A DNA stretch of 50,986 nucleotides from NCBI RefSeq assembly GCF_000348905.1, contig NZ_AOFT01000019.1, positions 1 through 50,986 of the forward strand, given 5' to 3'. The notes under the pieces are model-generated. The model ran no database searches, was not told the DNA's origin, and worked only from the letters and a program-made list of their open reading frames with translations. This DNA comes from Bhargavaea cecembensis DSE10 (GTDB lineage: Bacteria; Bacillota; Bacilli; Bacillales_A; Planococcaceae). Positions within the stretch are counted from its first letter, which is position 1. Each line of letters starts with the position of its first letter. Shown here piece by piece: positions 1-8,458 of the stretch. Position numbers and translations under genes: made by a program.

Positions 1-8
1 TGATTTCA

Positions 9-806
9 TTATAAGTCCATTTTTCTTCGCCATAGGGTGGCGCCCAGGACAGGCATGCACTCGACGCGCCGCTGAAGCAGGCGTTTTTTCAGCTCGCGCT
101 CTGCCGTCCGAATGTTCACCTTGTAGATGGCGGCGATTTCCCCGGTTGTCAGAGAGTCATATCTCCTGAACAATTCATCGAGGGACGGGGGGACGGACTT
201 CTCCATCTGCTCCCCGAGCAGTTCTTCCAGGACTTTTACATAGATTTCATAGTCGTGGATGCCTTCCACCATGAGCCCTTCATCTTCAAAGTTGTTGTTG
301 AAGAAGACGAAGCTCGGTGCCTGTTGGACTTCCATCTCCCTGGAGATATAAAGGTCGCACTGGAACGATTTGGCGGCATTGACCGAGCGGAAATCCTGTG
401 TGAACTCGGCTGTGTCGATTCCGACCAGTTCGGCAATCTCCAGAAGGATTTCCGGTGTCGTGACATCGCGCCCTTTCAGGAACCTGTAGTCGAGCAGTCG
501 GGACAGGTACTTGAAACCGGCCCGCTTTCCCTGGAACTCAGCCGCCTTTACGGCCACTGCCGGAAGGGCAGGATGCGGAACCCGTGTATCATGCGGATTC
601 TGGCAGAGGGTCTTCTGTGGTGAGAGGCAGGTCTTCATGATGATGCGGTAGGTGAAGTACTGCTCATACTCCACCTGCAGGCGGCGGAGGATCGGGACCA
701 GTCCATAGCAGTCCGCATCAGTCGGATCGATGAAGACGTACAGTTCAAGCGGTTTGGCCGAGTTCTCCGTTTCCGGCATCTCCGAAGTATTCGGCAGGAA
801 GCTCAA
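9..806 (-). CDS. spxH: ClpXP adaptor protein SpxH (YjbH), DsbA-like
   Basis: This 265-residue protein matches the SpxH/YjbH family, cytosolic adaptors that bind the regulator Spx and deliver it to ClpXP for degradation, so that thiol stress releases Spx. The thioredoxin/DsbA-like fold begins at about residue 20 (KPLELYVFIDP) and is followed by the alpha-helical insert and the family's C-terminal helix (ending near VECMPVLGATLW). Length is close to the B. subtilis protein. The family's N-terminal CxxC is altered: the first Cys position reads Asp30 (D-P-T-D-A-D-C), leaving only Cys33. The start overlaps the stop of the upstream haemoglobin gene by 4 bases, so the two are translationally coupled, the same order as yjbI-yjbH neighbours in Bacillus. 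Family assignment is firm; the effect of the missing Cys is unknown. Confidence 0.93.
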   Translation of the reverse strand: MSFLPNTSEMPETENSAKPLELYVFIDPTDADCYGLVPILRRLQVEYEQYFTYRIIMKTCLSPQKTLCQNPHDTRVPHPALPAVAVKAAEFQGKRAGFKYLSRLLDYRFLKGRDVTTPEILLEIAELVGIDTAEFTQDFRSVNAAKSFQCDLYISREMEVQQAPSFVFFNNNFEDEGLMVEGIHDYEIYVKVLEELLGEQMEKSVPPSLDELFRRYDSLTTGEIAAIYKVNIRTAERELKKRLLQRRVECMPVLGATLWRRKMDL

Positions 807-1204
807 GCGGACCCCTCCTCATCCGGCCCGGTCCTGTTGACCATGTGGTTTGCGGTCAGGATCAGCCGGTTATAGAAGTCTTCACGGACTTTTCCTTCCA
901 GGCCGACCTCGTCCATCGCTTCGGCCATGCACTCGAGCCAGGCCTGTGCGCGGTCATAGGTGATCGGGAACGGCATGTGCCGCGCCCGCAGCATCGGGTG
1001 TCCGTGTTCTTCGGTATATAGATTGGGACCACCCAGAAACTGGGTGAGAAACTGTTTTTGCTTTCTGGCGGTTTCAGTCAGGTCATCTGGGAAAATGGGA
1101 TAGAGCATCGGATGCCGGGCGACTTTCCCGTAGAATGTGTCGACGAGATCGGACAGCAGCTCCGGGCCGATCTCTTCAAAAGGAATGATGGGTTTCCGGG
1201 TCAT
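803..1204 (-). CDS. yjbI: Group II truncated haemoglobin YjbI
   Basis: The 133-residue product is a 2-on-2 (truncated) haemoglobin of the group II/YjbI type, a haem protein that binds O2 and reacts with peroxides. Recognisable features are the B-helix FYGKVARHPMLYPIF, the segment GGPNLYTEEHGHP, and the F-helix RARHMPFPIT whose His is the expected proximal haem ligand. The start is chosen because an AAAGGAG-type ribosome site lies 8-9 bases upstream on the minus strand. It is the first gene of a two-gene operon with spxH. In Bacillus and relatives the haemoglobin regularly sits beside yjbH, which suggests linked roles in oxidative or thiol stress (inference). Confidence 0.93.
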   Translation of the reverse strand: MTRKPIIPFEEIGPELLSDLVDTFYGKVARHPMLYPIFPDDLTETARKQKQFLTQFLGGPNLYTEEHGHPMLRARHMPFPITYDRAQAWLECMAEAMDEVGLEGKVREDFYNRLILTANHMVNRTGPDEEGSA

Positions 1205-1249
1205 GGTGCATGCTCCTTTGCTAACTCCATTGCCTGTGATTGTAGACTC

Positions 1250-1278
1250 ATTCTATCAACCGGATTCCGGTTCTACAA
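1250..1278 (-). promoter_or_regulatory. Sigma-A promoter of yjbI-spxH with a palindrome in its spacer
   Basis: On the minus strand a -35 TTGTAG (1273-1278) and a -10 TAGAAT (1250-1255) are separated by exactly 17 bases. The spacer is almost filled by a 15-base palindrome, AACCGGATTCCGGTT on the plus strand (1258-1272), with one central base. A protein bound there would block RNA polymerase, so this looks like a repressor operator; the regulator is unknown. Confidence 0.6.
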
Positions 1279-1397
1279 ATAAATCGATTTCTGTCCGGAC
1301 GGCGGGGACTTTTGTACCCGATAGGAACTGCGTGCGGATTCAGGCTGTGATAGACTGAAGAAAGATGATTTGTATGCAGAGAAAGGACGAAGAAATC

Positions 1398-1781
1398 GTG
1401 ACCAATCAGCCAATCGTGCAGAGCGCCGGAATTTCCGGCGATGTTACCGAATTTATCCTGCGGGAAGGGAAGGAGCTTTCCGGATTGCAGCCTGCGGGAA
1501 GAATGATTACGGATACCGACTCCGGAACGTTCGTCTATTTGCTGGACGACGGAGAGCGGTTTGTCCATGTTCATTTTCCTGAAGAAATCTGGCCGCAGAT
1601 GGCCATCGCACTGCAGAACGGACAGACTCCTGTCCTCTCCGCCGGGGAACACCGGATCGAACTCGTAAACTTTGCGGACGAGCTGGAAATGCTGGTCTTC
1701 AATATCGAGGGCAACGACAACTACGGCTCGGCTTTCTCGACAGCGGTCGAGGAGGCATTCAGTCAGATCCTGGGCGCCTGA
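1398..1781 (+). CDS. UPF0738 family protein (YjbL-like), unknown function
   Basis: This is a 127-residue cytosolic protein of the UPF0738 family. The C-terminal signature LVFNIEGNDNYGSAFSTAVE corresponds to the family's conserved VENIEGNANYG..TAVE block. The open frame extends upstream to an ATG at 1365, but the GTG at 1398 is preferred: AAAGGA sits 10 bases before it, and counting residues from this start to the conserved central SGTFVYLLD segment matches a relative exactly. An extended -10 (TGATAGACT, ending at 1356) would start transcription near 1363, also favouring the later start. It precedes relQ by 30 bases, as yjbL precedes yjbM in B. subtilis; the intervening CYTH gene yjbK seen there is absent. 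Function is not known. Confidence 0.85.
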   Translation: MTNQPIVQSAGISGDVTEFILREGKELSGLQPAGRMITDTDSGTFVYLLDDGERFVHVHFPEEIWPQMAIALQNGQTPVLSAGEHRIELVNFADELEMLVFNIEGNDNYGSAFSTAVEEAFSQILGA

Positions 1782-1811
1782 ACCGCGCCCGGCCGAACGG
1801 GGGATTGACCA

Positions 1812-2486
1812 ATGGGACAATGGGAACGGTTTCTCGAACCGTACAAGCAGGCGGTCGATGAACTGAAGATAAAACTAAAGGGCATGCGTGCGCAGTTTGC
1901 AACCGAGATCGAGCACGCGCCGATCGAGTTTGTCACGGGACGGGTCAAGCCGCTCGCCAGCATTTACGACAAAGCGCTTGAAAAAGGGATACCGTTTGAA
2001 CCCTCAGAGCTGCTGGCGGAAGAGATTCCGGATATTGCGGGCATGCGCATCATGTGCCAGTTTGTGGATGACATCGGAGCGGTCGTCGAAAGCATCCGCC
2101 GGCGCAAGGACATGGCCGTAGCGGAAGAGCGCGACTACATCTCCAAGAATAAGCCGAGCGGCTACAGGTCCTATCATATGATTGTCGAGTATCCGGTCCA
2201 GACGATCCACGGCGAGATTGTGATTCCCGTCGAAATCCAGATCCGGACGCTCGCGATGAACTTCTGGGCGACAATCGAGCATTCGCTTAACTATAAGTAC
2301 AAGGGAGATTTCCCCGAGGAGATCAAAGTGCGGCTGCAAAGCGCGGCGGAGGCGGCATTTTCTCTTGATGAAGAGATGTCTAAAATCCGGGATGAAATCC
2401 AGGAAGCCCAGCGCTATTTCAGCACTTACAAAGGTGATTCGAGGGATGATCTCGGAAAGTCCGGCAAAGGAGGCGGCGAGCGATGA
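1812..2486 (+). CDS. relQ: Small alarmone synthetase RelQ (GTP pyrophosphokinase)
   Basis: The 224-residue protein is a single-domain RelA/SpoT-type synthetase that transfers pyrophosphate from ATP to GTP or GDP to make (p)ppGpp. Visible synthetase motifs are the basic [12 protein letters not shown] segment, [11 protein letters not shown], the ribose/GTP-binding [10 protein letters not shown], and the [19 protein letters not shown] block with its catalytic Glu. There is no hydrolase or TGS/ACT domain, which sets it apart from the long Rel enzyme. Its stop overlaps the start of nadK by four bases (ATGA), the conserved relQ-nadK coupling of Bacillales. RelQ enzymes act as tetramers in the cytosol, and transcription in relatives responds to cell-wall stress; no such signal was identified here. 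Confidence 0.95.
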   Translation: MGQWERFLEPYKQAVDELKIKLKGMRAQFATEIEHAPIEFVTGRVKPLASIYDKALEKGIPFEPSELLAEEIPDIAGMRIMCQFVDDIGAVVESIRRRKDMAVAEERDYISKNKPSGYRSYHMIVEYPVQTIHGEIVIPVEIQIRTLAMNFWATIEHSLNYKYKGDFPEEIKVRLQSAAEAAFSLDEEMSKIRDEIQEAQRYFSTYKGDSRDDLGKSGKGGGER

Positions 2487-3286
2487 GGTATTCGATCCAG
2501 TCGAGGGGCGATGATCTGTCCAATGATCTTGCAGCCCGCGCAAAACAATACCTGAACGACTTCGGTCTTGTGTACGACGAAAAGGAACCGGACATCGTCC
2601 TGACAATCGGAGGAGACGGGACGCTTCTCCATGCTTTCCACAGATACCGGGACCGGCTTGCAGACACGGCATTTGTCGGCGTGCATACCGGTCATCTCGG
2701 CTTTTACGCCGATTGGCAGCCTCCTGAAATCGAAAAGCTGGTCATCTCGATCGCGAAGCACGACTATGATGTGATCGAGTACCCGCTCCTGGAAGTGGCC
2801 ATCCAGTATCGGAATGATATGAACGATGCCGTTTATCTGGCGATGAACGAGTCGACAGTCAAATCTCCTGACGTGACCCTCGTCATGGACGTTGAGCTGA
2901 ATGGGATGCCGTTCGAGCGCTTCCGTGGTGACGGGCTATGCGTCTCGACGCCATCCGGCAGCACAGCCTACAACAAATCACTGGGCGGGGCGATCATCCA
3001 CCCTGCGCTGCCGGCCATGCAGCTGACGGAAATGGCATCGATCAACAACCGGGTGTTCCGGACAGTCGGTTCGCCGCTTGTATTGCCGGCCCATCACACT
3101 TGTGTGCTGAAGCCGGTGAAGGGGCCGGACTTCATGGTGACGGTCGACCACCTGCATCTCCTCCACAAGGACGTCAAAACGATCAGCTACCGGGTTGCGG
3201 ACGAACGGGTACGCTTTGCGCGCTTCCGCCCGTTCCCGTTCTGGAAGCGGGTCCATGACTCCTTCATCGACAGCGATGTCCGCTGA
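2483..3286 (+). CDS. nadK: NAD kinase
   Basis: The 267-residue protein phosphorylates NAD to NADP, supplying reducing cofactor in the cytosol. Diagnostic motifs are the GGDGT loop (residues 43-47, Asp45 catalytic), [10 protein letters not shown], the NE(S/A) motif at MNESTV, and [21 protein letters not shown] which lines the NAD site. Length is normal for Firmicutes NadK (about 265). It begins inside the relQ stop codon and its end overlaps the following pseudouridine synthase gene, so relQ, nadK and yjbO form one coupled unit, the same order as yjbM-yjbN-yjbO of B. subtilis. Confidence 0.96.
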   Translation: MRYSIQSRGDDLSNDLAARAKQYLNDFGLVYDEKEPDIVLTIGGDGTLLHAFHRYRDRLADTAFVGVHTGHLGFYADWQPPEIEKLVISIAKHDYDVIEYPLLEVAIQYRNDMNDAVYLAMNESTVKSPDVTLVMDVELNGMPFERFRGDGLCVSTPSGSTAYNKSLGGAIIHPALPAMQLTEMASINNRVFRTVGSPLVLPAHHTCVLKPVKGPDFMVTVDHLHLLHKDVKTISYRVADERVRFARFRPFPFWKRVHDSFIDSDVR

Positions 3287-4187
3287 CAACAGATTCCGTC
3301 TTTCGTTCACCGCGGAAGCGGATGGTGTCGGATTAAGGGACTTTCTGGCGGAGAGCGGCATTTCACGCAGGACCCTCACCGCCGTCAAATACAAGGGCGG
3401 CGAGATTCTGGTGAATGGCGAGGAAAAGACAGTGAGGCATGACCTGCGCGCCGGGGATGTGGTCACCATCATTTTCCCGCCGGAAAAACCTGCGGAGGGG
3501 CTGTTTCCCGAGGAGGGAGAGCTCTCGGTGCTCTATGAGGATGAGGCGCTGCTGATCCTGGACAAGCCTGCCGGACAGGCGACCATCCCTTCAAGGGATG
3601 CGCCGTCGGGCACGCTTGCCAACCATGTCGCCGGAAAGTTCCGGACCGAAGGGACGCCGGCGACCGTACATATCGTCACCCGGCTTGACCGTGAAACGTC
3701 CGGGATTGTCTGCATTGCAAAAAACCGCCACATCCATCATCTCATGTCGGAGAAGATGAAAGAGGGCGGTGTACACAAACGGTATGAAGCAATTGTCCGC
3801 GGCAGCTTCAGCAGACAACACGTTTTCATCGATGAACCGATCGGACGGAAGGAAGGCAGCATCATCGAACGGATGGTGCGCCCTGACGGCCAGCGGGCCC
3901 TTACGGAAGTCAGGGTGCTGGAAACAGCCGGAACTCCCGGGGAAGAGGTTTCCAGGCTCTCGGTGATCCTGCATACGGGAAGGACCCATCAGATCCGTGT
4001 TCACCTTGCCCATATCGGCCATCCGCTTGAAGGGGATACGTTATACGGCGGCACCACGGAGCGGATCGGCCGCCAGGCGCTCCATTGCGTGGGGCTTACA
4101 TTCAATCATCCGCTCACAGATGCGCCAATTGAGGTCAAGAGCCCGGTTCCTGATGACATGCTTGCCGTTGCCGGCTTCCGAAGGTGA
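3255..4187 (+). CDS. yjbO: RluD-like 23S rRNA pseudouridine synthase YjbO
   Basis: This RluA/RluD-family enzyme isomerises uridine to pseudouridine in RNA. An S4-like N-terminal region ([19 protein letters not shown] through GDVVTIIFP) precedes the catalytic domain. The catalytic Asp lies in [17 protein letters not shown], and the C-terminal signature is [20 protein letters not shown]. The start is uncertain. ATG 3255 has GGAAGCGGG just upstream and overlaps the nadK end by 32 bases (310 residues); ATG 3276 (MSADNRF) is a shorter alternative, and the open frame continues upstream only as overlap with nadK. It ends 9 bases before the convergent prpE gene, without an obvious terminator. The exact RNA target cannot be read from sequence. 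Confidence 0.92.
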   Translation: MTPSSTAMSADNRFRLSFTAEADGVGLRDFLAESGISRRTLTAVKYKGGEILVNGEEKTVRHDLRAGDVVTIIFPPEKPAEGLFPEEGELSVLYEDEALLILDKPAGQATIPSRDAPSGTLANHVAGKFRTEGTPATVHIVTRLDRETSGIVCIAKNRHIHHLMSEKMKEGGVHKRYEAIVRGSFSRQHVFIDEPIGRKEGSIIERMVRPDGQRALTEVRVLETAGTPGEEVSRLSVILHTGRTHQIRVHLAHIGHPLEGDTLYGGTTERIGRQALHCVGLTFNHPLTDAPIEVKSPVPDDMLAVAGFRR

Positions 4188-4196
4188 ATGGGAGGG

Positions 4197-4937
4197 TCAG
4201 TTGAATTCACTGAACTTTTCCGGCTGGAACGGCTGCCGGGAAGGGACGCTCACCACCGTTTTTTCGGGGTAGCGGAGAACGCTCAGTTTGCCGCCGAACA
4301 CACACCCCGTATCGATGTTGACAGTGCTGTTGATGAACCTGCATTCGGAGACGGGCGTGTGTCCGTAGACAATAAAGGGTTTCCCCTTGTATTGTTTTGC
4401 CCAGTCCCGCCTGACGGGACGTCCGTCCGGCAGGGTTTCTCCGGTGATGTCCCCGTACAGGACGAATGTACGGAGGCGGCTGCCTTCTTTCCTGCCGATC
4501 AGGTCTTCGCGGATTCCGGCATGGGCGATGATCAGTTTTCCATCATCCAGCATCTGATAGAGCGGGAGCGATTCGTAAAAGCGGATATAACGCTTGCGGA
4601 TATGCTCCCGCTCCTTTCCTGAGAGGGCCCCCAGTTCTGCGACGGTCGTCTCAAGCCCGTGCTTTTGCTGGACATTGTTGCCAAGCATATAACGGTATAG
4701 TTTGTTGCAATGATTTCCCGGGGAATAAATCAGCTGCCCGGCATCCTGCAGCTGAAAGAGGAATTTCAGCATTTCGACCGACTTCGGCCCGCGGTCCGTC
4801 GCATCCCCGACGAAAGCGGGCAGCCGGCCTTCCGGATGGACGCAGCGGCCGTTTTCCATACGGTAGCCGAGTTTTCCGAACAGTTCTGTAAACTCATCGT
4901 AGCAACCGTGAAGGTCGCCGAATATATCCAATTTCAA
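4197..4937 (-). CDS. prpE: Bis(5'-nucleosyl)-tetraphosphatase PrpE
   Basis: The protein (246 residues from the chosen start) is a PPP-family metallophosphatase that cleaves Ap4A asymmetrically and, in B. subtilis, affects spore germination. The metal-binding motifs are all present: [28 protein letters not shown] and the C-terminal YGHTPV. A TTG start at 4937 is chosen because GGGGTG lies about 8 bases upstream and the result ([10 protein letters not shown] at the N-terminus) matches the family, which begins a few residues before the GDxHG motif. The open frame reaches an ATG at 5075, but that would add about 46 residues of non-family sequence. An in-frame TTG at 4940 is also possible. The gene is convergent with yjbO and divergent from mgtE. 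Confidence 0.93.
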   Translation of the reverse strand: MKLDIFGDLHGCYDEFTELFGKLGYRMENGRCVHPEGRLPAFVGDATDRGPKSVEMLKFLFQLQDAGQLIYSPGNHCNKLYRYMLGNNVQQKHGLETTVAELGALSGKEREHIRKRYIRFYESLPLYQMLDDGKLIIAHAGIREDLIGRKEGSRLRTFVLYGDITGETLPDGRPVRRDWAKQYKGKPFIVYGHTPVSECRFINSTVNIDTGCVFGGKLSVLRYPEKTVVSVPSRQPFQPEKFSEFN

Positions 4938-5062
4938 CAAGAAAACACCCCATTCCGCACTGATTTTCAAAAGTCGCTTTAACTTGAGTCTACCCCGCAC
5001 AGCCATTCTCCAACACGGCTGCGTGAGATTTGGGAATGGATTGACCGAAAGGAGGGCCCGGC

Positions 5063-6436
5063 ATGCCGGAAGCATTGAATGAGCAGGAAGAGACCTATAT
5101 AGATGAGGATCTGGTCACCCGATTATTGGAGGAGGGGGACCCCGAGGCATTCAGGGAAGAATTCCTCGCAGGCCATCCGTACGACCAGGCGAAATACTAT
5201 GAAAAAGCCGGGCCCGAACTTCGCCGGAAAATGTATGAATTTCTGTCGCCGAAGGAACTGGCGGAGATATTCGAAGTGTCCGAGATTGCGGATGACGAGT
5301 TTGATGTGTACCTGAACGAAATGGATACCCGGTACGCCGCGGATATGTTCGCCGGCATGTATGCGGACAACGCAGTTGACGTGCTGAATGAGCTCGATAA
5401 ATCCAAGGTCCTGACTTATCTGACCCTGATGGACGACGAGGACGCGGGCGAGATCAAAGACCTTCTGCATTATGAAGAGTATACGGCCGGCGCGATCATG
5501 ACGACGGAATATGTCACGATTCCTGAAAATTCGACGGTCCGGTCTGCCATGACCATCCTCCGGAACGCAGCGCCGGAAGCGGAGACCATCTATTATATTT
5601 TCGTGACGGATGATGAAAACCGCCTGGCGGGTGTCGTGTCGCTGAGGGATATGATCATCGCGGATGAAAACGCGATTGTATCGGATATTATGAATGAACG
5701 CGTCGTCAGCGTTTTGGTCAGCGACGACCAGGAAGAAGTGGCACGGACCATGAAGGACTATGATTTCCTGGCGATGCCGGTGGTCGACTTCCGGCAGCAT
5801 CTTCTCGGGATCATCACGGTCGATGATATCATCGACGTCCTTGAAGAAGAGGCTTCCGATGACTATTCCAAGCTTGCGGGTGTGTCGGATATGGACACGC
5901 TTGACCGAAATCCCATCACAGCGGCCAAAAAGCGCCTGCCCTGGCTGATTCTGCTGACTTTCCTCGGAATGGTGACGGCCAACCTGATGGGCCGGTTTGA
6001 ACAGACCCTTGACCAGGTAGCCCTCCTCGCGGTCTTTATCCCGCTTATTGCGGGGATGGCAGGTAACAGCGGGACACAGGCCCTGGCTGTCGCTGTCAGG
6101 GGGATTGCGACAGGTGACATCGAGGAAGAAAGCAAGATGAAACTGCTCGTGAGGGAAGCGGGGACCGGTCTCATCACCGGAACGGTCTGCGGGATCTTCG
6201 TTGTCGGGCTGATTTATTTCTGGAAACATGAGCTGGTCCTCGGACTCCTGGTGGGCGTGGCAATCGTCGGGTCGATCTTTGTGGCCACACTTGCCGGTTC
6301 CTTTATCCCGCTTTTGATGCACCGCCTGAAAATCGACCCTGCGGTTGCATCGGGCCCGTTTATCACGACGCTGAACGATATTATCAGCATCGTAATTTAT
6401 CTGGGGCTTGCCACGGTCTTCCTTTCCCAGTTGTGA
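5063..6436 (+). CDS. mgtE: Magnesium transporter MgtE
   Basis: The 457-residue protein is an MgtE Mg2+ channel of the cytoplasmic membrane. It has an acidic N-terminal helical domain (about 1-135), a tandem CBS pair (about 136-265, with [23 protein letters not shown] and [28 protein letters not shown]), a plug helix, and five membrane segments from about residue 290. The Mg2+ pathway motif is [26 protein letters not shown]. High Mg2+ bound between the CBS and N domains closes the pore in studied members. A very strong ribosome site (AAAGGAGGG, 5048-5056) precedes the ATG. Only 125 bases separate it from prpE, and I see no ykoK (M-box) leader, so control is probably at the protein level. Confidence 0.95.
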   Translation: MPEALNEQEETYIDEDLVTRLLEEGDPEAFREEFLAGHPYDQAKYYEKAGPELRRKMYEFLSPKELAEIFEVSEIADDEFDVYLNEMDTRYAADMFAGMYADNAVDVLNELDKSKVLTYLTLMDDEDAGEIKDLLHYEEYTAGAIMTTEYVTIPENSTVRSAMTILRNAAPEAETIYYIFVTDDENRLAGVVSLRDMIIADENAIVSDIMNERVVSVLVSDDQEEVARTMKDYDFLAMPVVDFRQHLLGIITVDDIIDVLEEEASDDYSKLAGVSDMDTLDRNPITAAKKRLPWLILLTFLGMVTANLMGRFEQTLDQVALLAVFIPLIAGMAGNSGTQALAVAVRGIATGDIEEESKMKLLVREAGTGLITGTVCGIFVVGLIYFWKHELVLGLLVGVAIVGSIFVATLAGSFIPLLMHRLKIDPAVASGPFITTLNDIISIVIYLGLATVFLSQL

Positions 6437-6454
6437 CCAATGTGCACCACCGGG

Positions 6455-6463
6455 CATACGATG
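6455..6463 (+). promoter_or_regulatory. Candidate sigma-K -10 element before cotO
   Basis: CATACGATG resembles the sigma-K -10 consensus CATAnnnTA with one mismatch, and an AC dinucleotide lies 17 bases upstream. It sits 20 bases before the cotO start, so the transcript leader would be very short. Coat genes are late mother-cell genes in relatives, which makes the match plausible but unproven. Confidence 0.3.
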
Positions 6464-6483
6464 GGGAAAAAGGATGTGAGCCC

Positions 6484-6888
6484 ATGGCAGAACGGGACGG
6501 AGGGCCATTGCTGTTCGTGAACGCACCGCCTGCTTATTTTGTAACGGAACCGGTCTACAGCCGGGAGGCGGTTGAGGGTGAAGTTCAGGAAGCGGCGGAC
6601 GGGGATGAAGAAAGCACATCGGTCTATGAGCTGCCGAAGCGGCCGGAAGAAACGGCCAGACTGCTCACGCAGCTGCGCTTTTTGTCGCGCCCCTTCCAGC
6701 GGGAAGTGTACCGCCCGATTCAGTTCCGGCTCAAGAACGGAACCGAGGTGACCGGTGAAATTGAGCAGCTGGAAGACGGCAGGCTCTTCATCAGGGAACA
6801 GATCGAGGATGAACAGCATCGGGAGCTGTCCGTTGACGAGTTGGAGGCCATCTGGTGGAAAGGCAAGCCGTTTCCGTATGAATCATGA
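6484..6888 (+). CDS. cotO: Spore coat protein CotO-like
   Basis: The 134-residue protein resembles CotO of Bacillus. The N-terminal PLLFVNAPPAYFV corresponds to the short hydrophobic start of CotO. After an acidic variable middle, the C-terminal domain (about 80-134; IQFRLKNGTEVTGEIEQLED and LSVDELEAIWW) looks like the small beta-barrel seen at the CotO C-terminus. ATG 6484 is chosen because AAAAAGGATGTGAG precedes it; a GTG at 6433 would overlap the mgtE stop and add unrelated sequence. Its neighbour on the other strand is a CotZ/CotY protein, matching the yjbX(cotO)-cotZ neighbourhood, which strengthens the call. In B. subtilis CotO helps encase the outer coat on the developing spore. Confidence 0.78.
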   Translation: MAERDGGPLLFVNAPPAYFVTEPVYSREAVEGEVQEAADGDEESTSVYELPKRPEETARLLTQLRFLSRPFQREVYRPIQFRLKNGTEVTGEIEQLEDGRLFIREQIEDEQHRELSVDELEAIWWKGKPFPYES

Positions 6889-6906
6889 AAAACCGAACAA
6901 CCTGAA

Positions 6907-6938
6907 AGCTGACGGTCATTGAATCCGTCGGCTTTTTT
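6907..6938 (+). terminator. Rho-independent terminator after cotO
   Basis: A 9-bp stem (AGCTGACGG at 6907-6915 with CCGTCGGCT at 6925-6933, one G-T pair) is followed by a six-T run. Confidence 0.85.
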
Positions 6939-6965
6939 ATCTTGTCCATAATTTTTTACACAAAT

Positions 6966-6999
6966 AAAAACACCGCCCGGACAGTTCCGGACGGCGGGA
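6966..6999 (-). terminator. Rho-independent terminator after cotZ
   Basis: On the minus strand a GC-rich hairpin (CCGCC-GT-CCGGA pairing with TCCGGGCGG, 6971-6999) is followed by a T run (As at 6966-6970 on the plus strand). It serves the minus-strand cotZ gene. Confidence 0.75.
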
Positions 7000-7017
7000 C
7001 ACTCCATGCGGCGGCGA

Positions 7018-7470
7018 TCAGTCGTACGGACACAAGTCAACAAATGCATCGGCGACGCAGATGATGCCGGCGAAGGAGCGGATATCGACAGTGACGCAAA
7101 GTCCAGTCGATTTCCAGGTATAACCGTCTTTAAAGACCGCACGAAGCATCACACAGCAGTCACCAATGATTTTCTCAACCCGGAAGCAGGTGAAGTATGG
7201 TGGGTCGTACGATGGAGAATCCGTCTTTTCACACATCGGCTTATGGACCTTAAATGCATCTCCGGTCTTCGTCAGCAGGTTGATGACCCGGGTATTGAAA
7301 GCGGTAGGGCTGCCGAGACCACCGAGCGGCTTTGTGAAGCAGCTGGTCGGGCAGTCGTCGCAGTAATCATCCGTACCGGCGTCCTGGATGTGCTTTACGG
7401 CTTTGACTACGTCGCACAGGCAGTGATCGAAGGAAGAGGAATCAAAATCTTTCTTTCCGCAACAGCTCAT
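7018..7470 (-). CDS. cotZ: Spore coat protein CotZ/CotY family
   Basis: The 150-residue, cysteine-rich protein (MSCCGKKDFD at the N-terminus) belongs to the CotY/CotZ family that forms the disulfide-cross-linked outer spore coat (crust). Recognisable parts are the HCLCDVVKAVKHIQDA helix, the Cys-rich DDYCDDCPTSCF, the central PYFTCFRVEKIIGDCCVMLRAV block and the C-terminal CVTVDIRSFAGIICVADAFVDLC. The start at 7470 is set by a near-perfect ribosome site (GGAGGAGGTG) 6-7 bases upstream; a longer reading to 7620 has no support. The B. subtilis CotZ is nearly the same length. It is divergent from the spoVA-type operon and has its own terminator. Confidence 0.9.
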   Translation of the reverse strand: MSCCGKKDFDSSSFDHCLCDVVKAVKHIQDAGTDDYCDDCPTSCFTKPLGGLGSPTAFNTRVINLLTKTGDAFKVHKPMCEKTDSPSYDPPYFTCFRVEKIIGDCCVMLRAVFKDGYTWKSTGLCVTVDIRSFAGIICVADAFVDLCPYD

Positions 7471-7502
7471 TTCTGAACACCTCCTCCCTGTTGGTCTCTG
7501 TC

Positions 7503-7511
7503 TACCATATG
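7503..7511 (-). promoter_or_regulatory. Candidate sigma-K -10 element for cotZ
   Basis: On the minus strand CATATGGTA fits the sigma-K -10 consensus CATAnnnTA exactly. A CACC that could serve as -35 lies upstream but only 13 bases away, shorter than the usual 16-17, so the site is plausible rather than sure. It would start transcription about 25-30 bases before the cotZ ATG. Confidence 0.4.
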
Positions 7512-7548
7512 CGCCACCCGGGCAGGTGACCGGGCGAACGCACAGATT

Positions 7549-7578
7549 GCATAGGCATCTGCAGTGGCGGACATACTG
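7549..7578 (+). promoter_or_regulatory. Candidate sigma-G promoter of the spoVA-type operon
   Basis: GCATA (7549-7553) and CATACTG (7572-7578) are separated by 18 bases, close to the forespore sigma-G pattern (GHATR, 17-18, CATnnTA). The predicted start of transcription lies about 15 bases before the lipoprotein's TTG start. spoVA operons are sigma-G controlled in B. subtilis. Confidence 0.6.
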
Positions 7579-7601
7579 AGTAATAAATGGGAGGTGGCGC
7601 C

Positions 7602-8003
7602 TTGAAACGGATGATTGCAATAGCGGGGGCCAGCCTGCTGCTTGCGGGCTGCGGTGCCGGTACCGGAGAGATCCGTGTTTCGGGCGGAGAGCCCGAGGAA
7701 AACCAAAAGGTCGAGGAAGTGCTCAAAGAAGAGGACGGCAGAATCGTCTCGGCCGTCGCGGTTTTCGTGGAGGAAGATCTTTTGGTCGGTGTACAGGTTA
7801 AACCGCTTAGCCGGTTCTCCAAGACCAAGATTGAAGAAGAGCTCACCAAAGAAATGGAAAAAGCGTTCCCGGAAGAGACTGTCACCTTGTCGGCTGATCT
7901 GAAGATTTTTTGGGAAACAGATAAGCTGGACGAGCTCGAGGAGGAAGAAAAGTTGCATAAAAAAGTGGAAACGATCAAATCTCTCTCGAAGGAAGAAACC
8001 TGA
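7602..8003 (+). CDS. YhcN/YlaJ-like sporulation lipoprotein
   Basis: This is a 133-residue predicted lipoprotein: a short basic N-terminus, a hydrophobic segment and the lipobox LLAGC, followed by a charged domain (residues about 35-133) rich in Glu and Lys. Members of the YhcN/YlaJ family have the same size and layout and lie in the inner spore membrane; the sequence resemblance is modest, so the family call rests partly on context. The TTG at 7602 is chosen over ATG 7587 because GGGAGGT (7589-7595) is the ribosome site for it and ATG 7587 overlaps that site. Its stop overlaps the spoVAC start (TGATG). Lipoprotein-spoVAC-spoVAD-spoVAE clusters occur in many spore formers. Confidence 0.7.
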   Translation: MKRMIAIAGASLLLAGCGAGTGEIRVSGGEPEENQKVEEVLKEEDGRIVSAVAVFVEEDLLVGVQVKPLSRFSKTKIEEELTKEMEKAFPEETVTLSADLKIFWETDKLDELEEEEKLHKKVETIKSLSKEET

Positions 8004-8458
8004 TGGACCGCCAGGCATACTCGCAGCTGGAACAGCAGATCACGCCCAAACCTCCTTTGGCCGTGAATCTGGTGAAGGCATTCGTGACAGGCGGAATCAT
8101 CTGTGCCATCGGACAGGGAATCATGTACTTCTATATGTATTTCTTTGACTTCACGGAGCGCACTGCAGGCAATCCGACAGTAGCCACGATGATTTTCATC
8201 GCCATGCTGCTGACCGGTTTTGGAAAATACAAGCGGATCGCACAGTTTGGCGGAGCCGGGTCCGCCGTGCCGGTGACCGGATTCGGCAATGCCATGATTT
8301 CGGCAGCAATCGAGCACCGGACGGAGGGCTACGTGCTCGGGGTCGGCGGCAATATGTTCAAGCTGGCCGGTTCGGTCATCGTGTTCGGTGTCTTTTCCGC
8401 CTTTATCGTGGCCCTCATCAAGACGATTCTCGTAAAATTCGGGGTGGTCGGATGGTAG
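8003..8458 (+). CDS. spoVAC: Stage V sporulation protein AC
   Basis: The 151-residue membrane protein is SpoVAC, part of the channel that moves Ca-dipicolinic acid into the forespore and out again at germination; in studied species it acts as a mechanosensitive pore. Conserved features are the N-terminal PKPPLAVNLVKAFVTGGIICAIGQ, a second hydrophobic segment (TVATMIFIAMLLTGFG), and the family block FGGAGSAVPVTGFGNAMISAAIEHRTEG. The start overlaps the lipoprotein stop, and the end overlaps spoVAD by 7 bases, so translation is coupled through the operon. Confidence 0.95.
   Translation: MDRQAYSQLEQQITPKPPLAVNLVKAFVTGGIICAIGQGIMYFYMYFFDFTERTAGNPTVATMIFIAMLLTGFGKYKRIAQFGGAGSAVPVTGFGNAMISAAIEHRTEGYVLGVGGNMFKLAGSVIVFGVFSAFIVALIKTILVKFGVVGW

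Noticed and set aside
4938-5062. M-box (ykoK) riboswitch before mgtE
   Set aside because: The gap is too short for the element and its conserved core was not found; only a minor CCATTC/GAATGG repeat is present.
5123-6619. 498-codon open frame antisense to mgtE
   Set aside because: It mirrors mgtE for its whole length, has no ribosome site, and its product is a His/Arg/Asp-rich string with no known domain; long antisense frames are common in GC-rich genes.
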